Origin: Caulobacter sp. NIBR1757
GTDB lineage: Bacteria; Pseudomonadota; Alphaproteobacteria; Caulobacterales; Caulobacteraceae
Assembly (NCBI RefSeq): GCF_027912495.1
Contig: NZ_CP115463.1
Location: 3,050,501-3,114,500, forward strand
Direction of reading: 5' to 3'
Length of the DNA stretch: 64,000 nucleotides
Made by a program: the position numbers and the translations under genes. Positions 36,238-49,000 of the stretch are shown here, piece after piece (the stretch's first letter is position 1; every line of letters begins with the position of its first letter). The notes under the pieces are model-generated. The model saw nothing but the letters and a program-made list of their open reading frames with translations, made no database searches and was not told the origin of the DNA.

Positions 36238-38259
36238 ATGACCAGGAAAAACCGTGCGCTGACCGCCCTGCGCCTGACGCTTGTGGCCGGCGCGGCCTCT
36301 GTCGCGCTGGGCGCTCAAGCCCAGACCGCCCTGCCCGCCGTGGCGCCGATCGCCGAAACCGCGCCGACCGCGCGCAACGACGCCAACACCGGGGTGCTGG
36401 TGTTCGACGCCGCCGGCGGCATGCGGATCGCCGGCAGCGGCGGCCTGGGCGGGGTCGAGCTCTATGGCGCGGACGGGGCGCGGCTGGCCTCGGTTCCGGC
36501 CGGCGAGGTGGTCGGGCTGGACGTCCGCTACGGCGTGTCGCTGAACGGCAAGTCCGAAACGGTGCTCGGGGTCATCGACGCCCAGCAGTCGAAACTTCGC
36601 TTCTTCACCGTCGGCGAGGGCTTGACCGAGGTCACGGCCGGAACGCTGTCGGCCGGTCTGTCGGCGGAATCCGGTTGCCTCTACAAGAGCCCGCTGGACA
36701 GCAGCCTGTTCATGTTCGCCCTCGGGGCCGCCGGCGAGATCGAGCAGTGGTCGATCTTCGACAACGGCCAGGGAAGGCTGGACGGACGACTGGTCCGCCG
36801 GCTGCACATCGCCTCCGAGGCCAGCTACTGCACCGTCGATGACGTCAGCGGCGCGATCTACATCGCCGAGCAGGCGGTCGGGGTCTGGAAGTTCGACGCC
36901 GAACCGGAAGCCGAGACCATCCCCACCCTGATCGACGCGGTGGGCCTTGGCCGGATCACCGAGGAGGCCGGCGGCGTCGCCGTCGTCGATGGCGGCCCGG
37001 GCGCCCGCTACCTGATCACCTCCAACGCCTCGGCCAACAGCTTCCACGTCTTCAACCGCGAGGACGGCCACAAATACCTGGGCAGCTTCACGGTGGCGGG
37101 CGTCGAGAACGCCGGCGGCCTGGCGGCCGGCAAGGGCCTGTTCCTGGCCATGGACGACGACAACCCGGCCGGCGCCAACTACAAGCTGGCCCGCTTCGGC
37201 GATATCGCCGCCGCCCTCAAGCTCAATGCCGGCGCGCCGGCCGATCCGCTGGCCGCCCTGCCCGCGCCGCTGCCCATCGTCCGGCCCATCGCCGAGACCC
37301 AGCCGGTCGGCCAGGGCGGCGACGCGGCCGATGACCCGGCCATCTGGGTGAACCGGGCCGATCCGGCCAGGAGCCTGATCATCGGCACCGACAAGCAGGC
37401 GGGCCTCGGGGTCTATGACCTGACCGGCAAGCGGCTGTCCTTCGCCGCCGACGGCAAGATGAACAACGTCGACCTGCGCGACGGCTTCAAGCTGGCCGGC
37501 CAGCCGGTCACCCTGGTCACGGCCAGCGACCGCACAAAGAACGCCATCGCCATCTATGCGCTGGACGGGGCCAGCGGGACCCTGCGCAACGTCTCTGACG
37601 GGGTGCAGGGCACGGGCCTGGGCGACCCCTATGGCCTGTGCATGTACCAGGGCAAGGGCGGCAGGACCTACGTCTTCATCAACGACACCGACGGCAAGAT
37701 GCGCCAGTGGCGGCTGGATCCGACGACCACCGGAACGGTCAAGGCGGTTCTGGTCCGTGAGTTCGCCTTCGCCACACAGACCGAAGGCTGCGTCGCCGAC
37801 GACGAGACCGGCTGGCTCTATGTGGCCGAGGAAGATGTCGCCCTGTGGCGGCTTAACGCCGAACCCAAGGGGGCGGAGAACCGCACCCAGGTGACCAGCG
37901 TCGCCTCCAACCCGGCCCTGAAGGACGACCTGGAGGGAGTGAGCCTCTATCTGCAGCCCGGCGGCAAGGGCTACATCGTGCTCTCCAGCCAGGGCAACAA
38001 CAGCTATGCGATGTTCCGGCGCGAGGGCGACAATGCCTATGTCGGCTCCTTCGCGGTGGTCGCCAACGGCCCGGCCGGCATCGACGGTTCGTCGGAGACA
38101 GATGGCCTCGATGTGACCAGCCGGCCGATGGGGCCGCTGTTCCCGAACGGGGCCCTGGTCACCCAGGACGGCCGCAACGTCAGCCCGCCCGAGCCGCAGA
38201 ACTTCAAGATCATCCCCTGGAAGGGCATCGAAGCGGCGCTGAAACTCTCCGCCCCCTGA
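36238..38259 (+). CDS. Beta-propeller phytase with two phytase domains
   Basis: A 673-residue secreted 3-phytase releasing phosphate from phytate, Ca-dependent in known members. ATG 36238 (GGGG six bases upstream) gives a signal peptide ending ALGAQAQ. Two propeller domains follow. The first (to ~residue 340) has YKSPLDSSLFMFALGA, VGVWKFDAE and LITSNASANSFHVFNR but lacks the early DDPAIW strand. The second (~345-673) has ADDPAIWVN at ~364, IIGTDKQAGLGVYDL, DPYGLCMYQ and EGVSLYLQP, as full phytases do. Dual-domain phytases with an incomplete first domain are known. It diverges from the TonB receptor and sits beside the iol module. Confidence 0.9.
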   Translation: MTRKNRALTALRLTLVAGAASVALGAQAQTALPAVAPIAETAPTARNDANTGVLVFDAAGGMRIAGSGGLGGVELYGADGARLASVPAGEVVGLDVRYGVSLNGKSETVLGVIDAQQSKLRFFTVGEGLTEVTAGTLSAGLSAESGCLYKSPLDSSLFMFALGAAGEIEQWSIFDNGQGRLDGRLVRRLHIASEASYCTVDDVSGAIYIAEQAVGVWKFDAEPEAETIPTLIDAVGLGRITEEAGGVAVVDGGPGARYLITSNASANSFHVFNREDGHKYLGSFTVAGVENAGGLAAGKGLFLAMDDDNPAGANYKLARFGDIAAALKLNAGAPADPLAALPAPLPIVRPIAETQPVGQGGDAADDPAIWVNRADPARSLIIGTDKQAGLGVYDLTGKRLSFAADGKMNNVDLRDGFKLAGQPVTLVTASDRTKNAIAIYALDGASGTLRNVSDGVQGTGLGDPYGLCMYQGKGGRTYVFINDTDGKMRQWRLDPTTTGTVKAVLVREFAFATQTEGCVADDETGWLYVAEEDVALWRLNAEPKGAENRTQVTSVASNPALKDDLEGVSLYLQPGGKGYIVLSSQGNNSYAMFRREGDNAYVGSFAVVANGPAGIDGSSETDGLDVTSRPMGPLFPNGALVTQDGRNVSPPEPQNFKIIPWKGIEAALKLSAP

Positions 38260-40602
<2,343 letters not shown>

Positions 40603-40629
40603 GTCCCTTTCCGATAGCGCTTGTCTTCC

Positions 40630-40668
40630 GCCGGGGCAGTCACCTGACTGTCCCGGCGATTTCTTTTT
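40630..40668 (+). terminator. Rho-independent terminator after katG
   Basis: A 13-bp stem (GCCGGGGCAGTCA pairing with TGACTGTCCCGGC, one G-U wobble) with a 2-base loop is followed by TTTCTTTTT. It starts 28 bp after the katG stop. Confidence 0.9.
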
Positions 40669-40710
40669 GAGACCCGCCGAAGCATCGCGGGCAAGGGATG
40701 GAGACCGGTC

Positions 40711-41718
40711 ATGAAGGCGATTGAGGTTCACGGCGGCGGCGGACTGGACAAGCTGGCTCTGGTCGAGCGGGCCGATCCGGGCGAGCCGGGCAAGGGCGAG
40801 ATCAAGGTTCGTCTGCGCGCCTCCTCTCTGAATTACCACGACCTGATGGTCGTCAAGGGCATGATCCCCACCCCCGGCGACCGTGTGCCGATGTCCGACG
40901 GGGCCGGCGAGGTCGTCGCCGTCGGCGAAGGCGTCACCGACTTCAAGGTCGGCGACCTGGCCGTCTCGACCTTCTTCCCCGACTGGCTCGACGGCGAGCC
41001 GCCGGAAACCTCGTTCAATCGCGTGCCTGGCGACGGCATCGACGGCTACGCCCGCGAGCAGGTCATCATGCCGCAAACCGCCTTCACCCAGGCGCCCAGG
41101 GGCTGGAGCGCCGCCGAGGCCGCCACCATCACCTGCGCCGGCGTCACCGCCTGGCGCTGCCTGGTCGGCGACGGCCACCTGAAGGCCGGCGAGACGGTGC
41201 TGGTCCAGGGCACCGGCGGGGTGTCGATCTACGCCCTGCAGATCGCCAAGGCCTTCGGCTGCGAGGTCATCGCCACCTCCTCGTCGGACGAGAAGCTGGA
41301 GCGGCTCAAGGCGCTCGGGGCCGACCACCTGATCAACTACAAGACCACCCCGGGCTGGGGCGGCAAGGCCCGCGAGATCACCAATGGCCGCGGCGTCGAC
41401 CACGTGGTCGAGATCGGCGGCTCGGGCACCATGCCCCAGTCGATCACCGCGGCCCGCATCGGCGGCCACATCGGCCTGATCGGCGTGCTGGCCGGCTACT
41501 CCGGCGAGATTCCGACCGTGGCCATCATGGGCAAGTCGATCAAGCTGATCGGCCTGACCGTCGGCAGCCGCCGCCACCAGCAGGACATGGTCCGCGCCAT
41601 CGACGTGACCGGCTTCAAGCCGGTGCTCGACAAGCACTTCCCGCTGGAGCAACTGGGCGCCGCCTTCGCGCACCAGGAAAGCGGCACGCACTTCGGCAAG
41701 ATCATCGTCGATATCTAG
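40711..41718 (+). CDS. NAD(P)-dependent medium-chain alcohol dehydrogenase-like oxidoreductase
   Basis: A 335-residue medium-chain dehydrogenase/reductase of the quinone-oxidoreductase-like branch. The N-terminal part has VRLRASSLNYHDLMVVKG and PMSDGAGEVVAVGEGV. The classical zinc-site cysteine and histidine are not evident there. The NAD(P) loop is VLVQGTGGVSIYALQIAKAFG, followed by IATSSSDEKLERLKALGADH. It ends AFAHQESGTHFGKIIVDI. The start is ATG 40711 with GGGATGGAGA upstream. Substrate not predictable. It overlaps the convergent fbp stop by 4 bp. Confidence 0.85.
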   Translation: MKAIEVHGGGGLDKLALVERADPGEPGKGEIKVRLRASSLNYHDLMVVKGMIPTPGDRVPMSDGAGEVVAVGEGVTDFKVGDLAVSTFFPDWLDGEPPETSFNRVPGDGIDGYAREQVIMPQTAFTQAPRGWSAAEAATITCAGVTAWRCLVGDGHLKAGETVLVQGTGGVSIYALQIAKAFGCEVIATSSSDEKLERLKALGADHLINYKTTPGWGGKAREITNGRGVDHVVEIGGSGTMPQSITAARIGGHIGLIGVLAGYSGEIPTVAIMGKSIKLIGLTVGSRRHQQDMVRAIDVTGFKPVLDKHFPLEQLGAAFAHQESGTHFGKIIVDI

Positions 41719-42689
41719 GTGTTGGCGTGGAGCGCCTTCAGGTGCTCCACCTCTTCAGCTGAGCCGATCATCACCGACACCCGCTGGTGCAGGCCGGTGA
41801 CGGGGGTGTCGAGGATGTCGGTCATGCCGTCGAAGGCCTGGCCGCCGGCCTGATCGACGATCAGAGCCATCGGATTGGCCTCGTACATCAGGCGCAGGCG
41901 ACCGGCGCGGTCGGGCTCCCGCTTGTCCCAGGGATAGAGGAAGACGCCGCCCCGGGTCAGGATGCGGTGCAGGTCGGCAACCATCGAGCCGACCCAGCGC
42001 ATGTTGAAGTTCCGGCCACGCGGGCCGTCCTTGCCGGCCAGGACCTCATCGACATAGGTCTGCACGGGCGCGGCCCAGTGGCGGTAGTTCGAGGCGTTGA
42101 TAGCGTACTCGCTGGTCCGGGCCGGCAGGGTCATGCGCTCGGCGGAGCGGTTCCAGATGTTGGTTTCGGGATCGAGGGTGAAGCCCGCGACGCCCTCCCC
42201 CGTGGTCAGCACCATGGTCACCTGCGGACCGTAGACGACATAGCCGGCGGCGGCCTGGCTTCTGCCCCGCTGCATCAGGTCGGCGGCGACCGCCGGGCGG
42301 TCCGGAATGGCGCCGAGCGCCGGCAGGATCGAGAAGATGGTGCCGACCGAGACGTTGACTTCGATGTTGCTGGAGCCATCCAGCGGATCGAACAGCAGGT
42401 AGTAGCCCCCTTCGGCGGTCAGGTCGCGGACCGGGATGATGTCATCCTGTTCCTCCGAGGCCATGGCGACCAGGGCGGGGCTGCGGGCGGCGACGCGAAC
42501 CAGGATGTCGTCGGCCAACACATCGAGCCCCTTCTGCACTTCGCCCTGCACGTTCACCGAGACGGCGGCGCTGTGGTCGGCCCCGCCGCGGCGGACGACG
42601 GCGGCGATCTCCACGCAGGCGTCGGCGACGGCGAGGATCAGCTCGGCCAGGGCCGGGTGAGCGGTGGCGAGGTGGTCGGACAGGGTCAA
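41715..42689 (-). CDS. fbp: Fructose-1,6-bisphosphatase class I
   Basis: A 324-residue FBPase hydrolysing fructose-1,6-bisphosphate for gluconeogenesis. It shows the glutamates in VAMASEEQDDI, the metal motif YYLLFDPLDGSSNIEVNVSVGTIFSIL, and the substrate residues in YVDEVLAG and RWVGSMVADLHRIL, then GGVFLYPWDKR and GKLRLMYE-like RLRLMYEANPMALI. Length is normal. The start is ATG 42689. It stands alone on the minus strand between a dehydrogenase and the giant gene. Confidence 0.96.
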   Translation of the reverse strand: MTLSDHLATAHPALAELILAVADACVEIAAVVRRGGADHSAAVSVNVQGEVQKGLDVLADDILVRVAARSPALVAMASEEQDDIIPVRDLTAEGGYYLLFDPLDGSSNIEVNVSVGTIFSILPALGAIPDRPAVAADLMQRGRSQAAAGYVVYGPQVTMVLTTGEGVAGFTLDPETNIWNRSAERMTLPARTSEYAINASNYRHWAAPVQTYVDEVLAGKDGPRGRNFNMRWVGSMVADLHRILTRGGVFLYPWDKREPDRAGRLRLMYEANPMALIVDQAGGQAFDGMTDILDTPVTGLHQRVSVMIGSAEEVEHLKALHANT

Positions 42690-43019
42690 GGCAGGCTCCA
42701 GGTGGCGGCGCCGCGCCCCTTAGCAAGGTTCGGCCGGCGCGCGAAGCGGCGCTATCGAAGCGGCGACCTACTATAGCAGACGGCGCGAAGGCCGGTTCCG
42801 TCGAAAAGCTTGCCGGCGTTGGCTTTGCGCGTGCCTGGAACGCTGTGAATGTGGGGCGCGGCGTAGGGGCGGCGTAGGTCGAAGGGCGGGGTTTGTAGGC
42901 TGGATCGTGACCGGTCCGGCCTACGGCCGCGGGACGGCGGCCTTCGGAGGTCCGAAAGGCGCGATAATTTCACCCGGTGTTTATTCGCCCCTTATCCCGG
43001 CGAGGCTGGCTCCCCCGCG
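42690..43019. other. Intergenic region between fbp and the giant RTX gene
   Basis: This 330-bp stretch holds the fbp promoter (minus strand) and the 3' flank of the giant gene. I see only one weak imperfect hairpin near 42940-42962 (GCCTTTCGGA and TCCGAAGGC on the minus strand), with no T-run. No gene with a convincing start and family pattern is seen. Confidence 0.5.
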
Positions 43020-46000
43020 CTACAGGATGAAGCCGCTGCCGCCGGTGACCTGGCCGGTGAAGGTCAGGGCGAAGTCGGAGACGCCGTCGCCGTTGTTGTC
43101 GAGGGTGAGCGTGGTGACCTTTGTGACGCTGCTGTAGGTCAGCACCGCCTGGCCGGCCACGCCGGTGAAGGCCGCCGCCCAGGTGAAGGCCTGGTTGCCG
43201 CCAAGGCCCGTGTTGGCGTCGATGGCCGACAAGTCGACGGTGTCCAGGGCGCCGTTGAAGTCGGTGATCCGGTCCGCACCCCCCGGTGCGGAGTCCGTGA
43301 TCGTACTGAACACGAACCGGTCCGAACCCGAACCGCCGGTCATGGTGTCGAGCCCGATCCCACCGATCAGGACATCGTCACCGTCCCCACCGAGCATGCG
43401 GTCATCCCCCGCGTCGCCCCAAAGACTGTCATTGCCGGCGTCGCCGCTGACCGTGTCGGCGTCGTCGCCGCCGTGGATCTGATCGACTCCGTCGCCCCCA
43501 TAAAGGCTGTCGAGACCGGCTCCGCCCCAGAGGGTGTCGTCGCCGGCCTGGCCGAGGAGGGTATCGGCGCCGGCATCGCCCCAGGCCTGGTCGGCGTCGT
43601 CGCCGCCGTAGATCCTGTCGGTCCCGTCGCCCCCATAGAGCCTGTCGGCCCCGGCATCGCCGGACAGCTGGTCGTCGCCGGCGTCGCCCTTGAGGAGGTC
43701 GATGCCGAGGCCGCCATTGAGGATGTCGGCGCCGTCGCCGCCGGCCAGGTCGTCGTCGCCGTCTGCCCCGGTCAGCTTGTCGTCGCCGGCGTCGCCGCGC
43801 AGGAAGTCATTGCCGATGCCGCCGTTGAGAACGTCGTTGTCGTCGCCGCCGTAGATCTTGTCGTCGCCGCCATCGCCGTTGAGCGTGTCGCCCCCGGCGT
43901 CGCCGAGGATCTGGTCGTTGTCGTCGCCGCCGTAGGCGCGGTCGGCGCCGAGGTTGCCGTAGATCTTGTCGGCGCCCGCGCCGCCGGTCAGGGTGTCGTC
44001 GCCGTCGAACCCGGTCAGGGTGTCGTCGCCGGCGTCGCCGTACAAAAAGTCGCCATCGATGCCGCCGTTGAGACGGTCGGCACCGGCGCCACCATAGAGA
44101 CGGTCGGCGCCCGCCTCGCCGTTGAGGGTGTCGTCGTCGTCGTCGCCGCGTAGGGTGTCGTTGCCGGCCCCGGCGGTGAGGATGTCCTTGCCCGCGCCGC
44201 CGGCCAGGCTATCGTCGCCGTCGCCGCCGTTCAGCCTGTCGTCCCCGGCATCGCCGCTGAGGTTGTCGTCGCCGGCCTCGCCGTAGAGGCTGTCGGCGTC
44301 GTCGCCGCCGACCAGGCGATCATTGCCGTCGCCGCCGTAGAGGCGGTCGATGCCGGCCTCGCCGTTCAGCTGGTCGTTGCCGCCCATGCCCTTGAGCAGA
44401 TCGTCGCCGGCCCGGCCGAGCAGGGTGTCGCCGCCGACATTGCCGGTCAGGTTGTCAGCGCCGGCCGTTCCGTAGAGGGTCATGCGGGCGACCACCTGCA
44501 CTGTGGCCACCGCGATGTTGCTGGTCGCAAGCCCGTCGGTGACGGTGACCTGGATCAGCCGGTCGCCGAGCGGCGGGCTGGGGTTGGTGCTGTTGAAGGT
44601 GACCAGATGCAGCGCCTGCTGGAAGGCGCTCTCGCTGGCCGGGCCGGTCAAGGTGAGGATGCCCGTGCCGCTGTCGTAGGCCGAGGCGGTGATGCCGAGG
44701 GCTGCCAGCGCCGGGAGGTTGCCGATGGCCAGCCGGTCGCCGGACGACGGGTTGGTCAGGCGCAGGGTGGCGCTGGTCAGCACCGTGTCGTCGGGATCGT
44801 CGATGAGGACGTCGGCCGGGATGATGGACACCGCTCCGGTGCTGTCGCCGAAGCCGACCACCGTGCCCGTGCCGCCGCGGCTGGCCTGCAGGTCGAGGAC
44901 CGGGGCGTCGTTGATGCCGTGGACGGTGATGTCGAGGCTGGCGGTATCAATGGCCCCGGCTGTGTCGCGCACCGTGTAGGTGAAGCTGTCGGTCAGGGTC
45001 TGGCTGGCGCCCAGGGCGGCGACGGCGGCGTTGGCGCCGTTGACCACGTAGGACCAGGTCCCGTTGGCGTTGAGCGTGAGGGTCCCGTACTGGCCGGCGA
45101 AGGCCGAGCCGACCGCGCCGCCGGTGACGGCCGAGACGGTCCTCGCATCGCCGCCGTCGACGTCACTATCGTTGGTCAGGACGTTGCCCGAGCCGTTCGG
45201 CCCGCCATCGGTCGCGTCGCCCAGATCATCGCCCGCGACCGGGGCGTCGTTGGCGCCCTGCAGGGTGATGGTGAGGGTGGTGGTGCTGGTGACGCCGACG
45301 GCGTCGCGCATCGTGTAGGTGAAGGTCTCGGTCAGGGTCTCGCCGGCCGTGCGCAGGGCGTTCACCGTCGCATTGCCGTTGTCGACGACGTAGGCGTAGG
45401 AGCCGTCGGCGTTGAGGGTCAGGCTGCCGTAGGCGCCGGCCAGGGCAGAGCCGAGGGTTCCGACCGTGGCGCCGAACTGGACCTGGGTGACCTCCTGGGT
45501 GTCGCCGGCGTCCTCGTCGGTGTCGTTGGTCAGGACGTTGCCGCTCGGGTCGGTCCCGGCGGCGACCCCGGCCTCGACCGCCGTGGCCACATCGGCCACC
45601 GCCACCGGCGCCTCGTTGGCGCCGTAGACGGTGATGGTCAGGACGGCGGTGTCGGTCGCCCCAGCCGTGTCGGTCAGGGTGTAGGTGAAGGTCTCGGTCA
45701 GGCTGTCGGTCGGGCCGAGCGCCAGCACCGCCGGATCGCTTTCGTCGGTGACATAGCGGTACGAGCCGTCGGCGTTGAGCGTCAGGGTCCCGTGCTGGCC
45801 GATCAGGCCGGCACCGACCGTACCGCCGGTGATGGCGGAGACGGTTTTGCTGTCGCCGCTGTCCACGTCGGTGTCATTGGTCAGGACGTTGCCGACCGCG
45901 TCGATGGGTACGCCGTCGCCGTCCTTGCTGGCGGCGCCGGCGTCATCGACGGCCACCGGCGCGTCGTTGGCGCCGTGGGTGGTGATGGTCAGGCTGGCGG

Positions 46001-49000
46001 TCGAGGTCGCGCCGGCGGCGTCGCGAACCGTGTAGGTGAAGGTATCGCTGACCGTGTCGGCGAAGGTGCGCAGGCTGTTCACCGCCGCCTCGTTGACGAC
46101 GTAGCTGTAGGAGCCGTCGGCATTGAGGGTCAGGGCCCCAAAGTCGCCGTTGAGCGCCGCGCCGAGGGTCCCGCCGTCGAGGGCGGCGACGGTGAGGGCA
46201 TCACCGCTGTCGACGTCGGTGTCATTGGCCAGGACGTTGCCCGTGGCGTTGGAGCCAGGCGCGGTCCCAGCCTCGGTGGCCGAGCCGGTGTCGGCCACCG
46301 CCACCGGCGCATCGTTGGCGCCGTTCACCGTGATGGTCAGGGTGGCCTGGCTGGTCGCTCCAGCGGTGTCGGCCACCGTGTAGGTGAAGACGTCGGTCAG
46401 GGTCTGGCCGGCGGCCAGGGCGTTCACCGCCGCGTTGCCGTTATCGACCGCGTAGCTGTAGGTGCCGTTGGCGTTGAGGGTCAGGGCCCCGTAGGCGCCG
46501 GCCGAGGCCGAGCCCACCACGCCGCCGCTGAGGGCCGAGACGGTCTTGCCGTCGCCGCCGTCCACGTCGGTGTCGTTGGTCAGGACGTTGCCGCTGGCGT
46601 TTGAGCCAGCGGAGGTTCCGGCTTCGGTCGCCGAGCCGGTGTCGGCCACCGCCACCGGGGCGTCGTTGGCGCCCTGGATGGTGATCGTCAGGGTGGTCGC
46701 GCTGGTCGCCCCGGCCGCGTCCGTCACCGTGTAGGTGAAGCTCTCGGTCAGGGTCTGGGCCGACGTCCGCAGGGCCTGGACGGCGCTGCTCGCGTTGTTG
46801 ACCGCGTAGCTGTAGGTCCCGTCGGCGTTGAGGGTCAGACTGCCGTAGGCGCCGGCCAAGGCCGAGCCGACCGTGCCACCGGTCAGAGCGGTGACGGTCT
46901 TGCTGTCGCCCGTATCGACGTCGGTGTCGTTGGTCAGCACGTTGCCGGTGGCGTTGGAGCCTGCCGCGGTTCCGGCCTCGACGGCCGTTCCGGTATCGGC
47001 GACGGCCACCGGGGCGTCGTTGGCGCCGTGGACGGTGATGGTCAGGGTGGTCGAGCTGGTCGCCCCGGCCGTGTCGGTCACCGTGTAGGTGAAGCTGTCG
47101 GTCAGGGTGTCCGTGCTGAGGCGCAGGGCGTTCACGGCCGCATGGGCGTTGTCGATGGCATAGCTGTAGCTGCCGTCGGCGTTCAGCGTCAGGCTGCCGT
47201 ACTGACCGGCCAGGGCCGAGCCGACGATTCCGCCGCTGACGGCGGAGACGCTCTTGCCGTCGCCGCCGTCCACGTCGGTGTCATTGGTCAGCACATTGCC
47301 GGTCGCGTTCGAGCCCGCCGCCGTGCCGGCCTCGGTCGCCGAGCCGATATCGGCCACCGCCACCGGGGCGTCGTTGGCGCCCTGGATGGTGATCGTGAGT
47401 GTAGTCGAGCTGGTCGCCCCGGCCGTGTCGGTGACGGTGTAGGTGAAGGCCTCGCTCAGGGTCTGGCCGGCCGTGCGCAGGGCCTGGACGGCGCTGTTGG
47501 CGTTGTTGACCGCGTAGCTGTAGCTGCCGTCGGTGTTGAGCGTCAGGCTGCCGTAGGTCCCGGCCAGGGCCGAGCCGACCGTGCCGCCGGTGAGCGCCGT
47601 GACAGTCTTGCCGTCGCCGGCATCGACGTCGGTGTCGTTGGTCAGCACATTGCCGGTGGCGTTGGAGCCGGCGACGACGCCCGCTTCCACCGCCGTACCG
47701 ACGTCGGCCACCGCCACAGGCGCGTCGTTGGCGCCCTGGATCGTGATGGTCAGGGTCGTGGTGCTGGTCGCGCCCGCCGTGTCGCGCATGGTGTAGGTGA
47801 AGACTTCGGTCAGGGTGTCCGAGGCCGTGCGCAGGGCCTGAACCACCGCGTCGCTGTTGTCGATGGCGTAGCTGTAGGAGCCGTCGGCGTTGAGGGTCAG
47901 CGAGCCATAGTCGCCGGCCAGGGCCGAGCCGAGCGCGCCGGTGGCGGCGCCGAACTTCACCTGGGTGACGGTCTTGCTGTCGCCGGCGTCCGGGTCGGTG
48001 TCGTTGGTCAGCACATTGCCGCTGGCGTTCGAGCCCGCCGCCACGCCCGCCTCGACCGCCGCGCCGACATCGGCCACCGCCGTCGGCGACTCGTTGGCCC
48101 CGAAGACGGTGATGGTCAGGACAGCCGTATCGGTCGCCCCGGCCGCGTCGGCCAGGGTGTAGGTGAAGGTCTCGGAGATGCTGTCGGTGGGCCCAAGCGC
48201 CACCACCGCCGGATCGAGCTCGTCGATGACGTAGGTATAGCTGCCGTCGGCGTTGAGGGTCAGCGTGCCGTACTGGCCGGCCAGCGCCGCGCCGACCGTT
48301 CCACCGCTCAGGGCGGTGACGGTCTTGCCATCGCCGCTGTCCACGTCGGTGTCGTTGCTGAGCACGTTGCCGGTCGCGTCGTTGGACGGTCCGCCATCGA
48401 CCCCGAGGCTGGCCGAACCAGTATCGTCCTCGGCGACCGGGGCGTCATTCGCGCCCTGGACCGTGATGGTCAGGCTGGCCGTGCTGGTCGCCCCGGCCGT
48501 GTCCCGCACCGTGTAGGTGAAGACGTCCGTCAGGGTATCGGTGCTGAGGCGCAGCGCATTCACCGCCGCGTTGGCGTTGTCGACGACGTAGCTGTAGCTG
48601 CCGTCCGCGTTCAGGGTCAGGGCGCCGTAAGCGCCGGCGAGAGACGCGCCGACCGCGCCGCCGGTCACGGCCGAGACCGTCGTGGCATCGCCGGTATCGA
48701 CGTCGGTGTCGTTGGCCAGGACGTTGCCGCTGACGTTGGAGCCGGCTGCCGTGCCGGCCTCGACCGCCGTGCCGCTGTCACCCACCCCCACCGGCGCGTC
48801 GTTGGCGCCGTGGACGGTGATGGTCAGGGTGGCCGTGCTGGTCGCCCCGGCCGTGTCGCGCACCGTATAGGTGAAGCTGTCGGTCAGGGTGTCGGTGCTC
48901 AGGCGCAGGGCATTGACGGCCGCGTTGGCGTTGTTGACCGCGTATGAGTAGGACCCGTCGGCGTTGAGCGTCAGGGCGCCGTAGGTTCCGTTGAGGGCCG

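Noticed and set aside
42940-42962. Hairpin downstream of the giant gene as a terminator
   Set aside because: The stem is imperfect and no T-run follows.
43340-44480. Possible CRISPR-like array because of regular short repeats
   Set aside because: The repeats are in-frame RTX nonapeptide codons with no fixed repeat-spacer structure.
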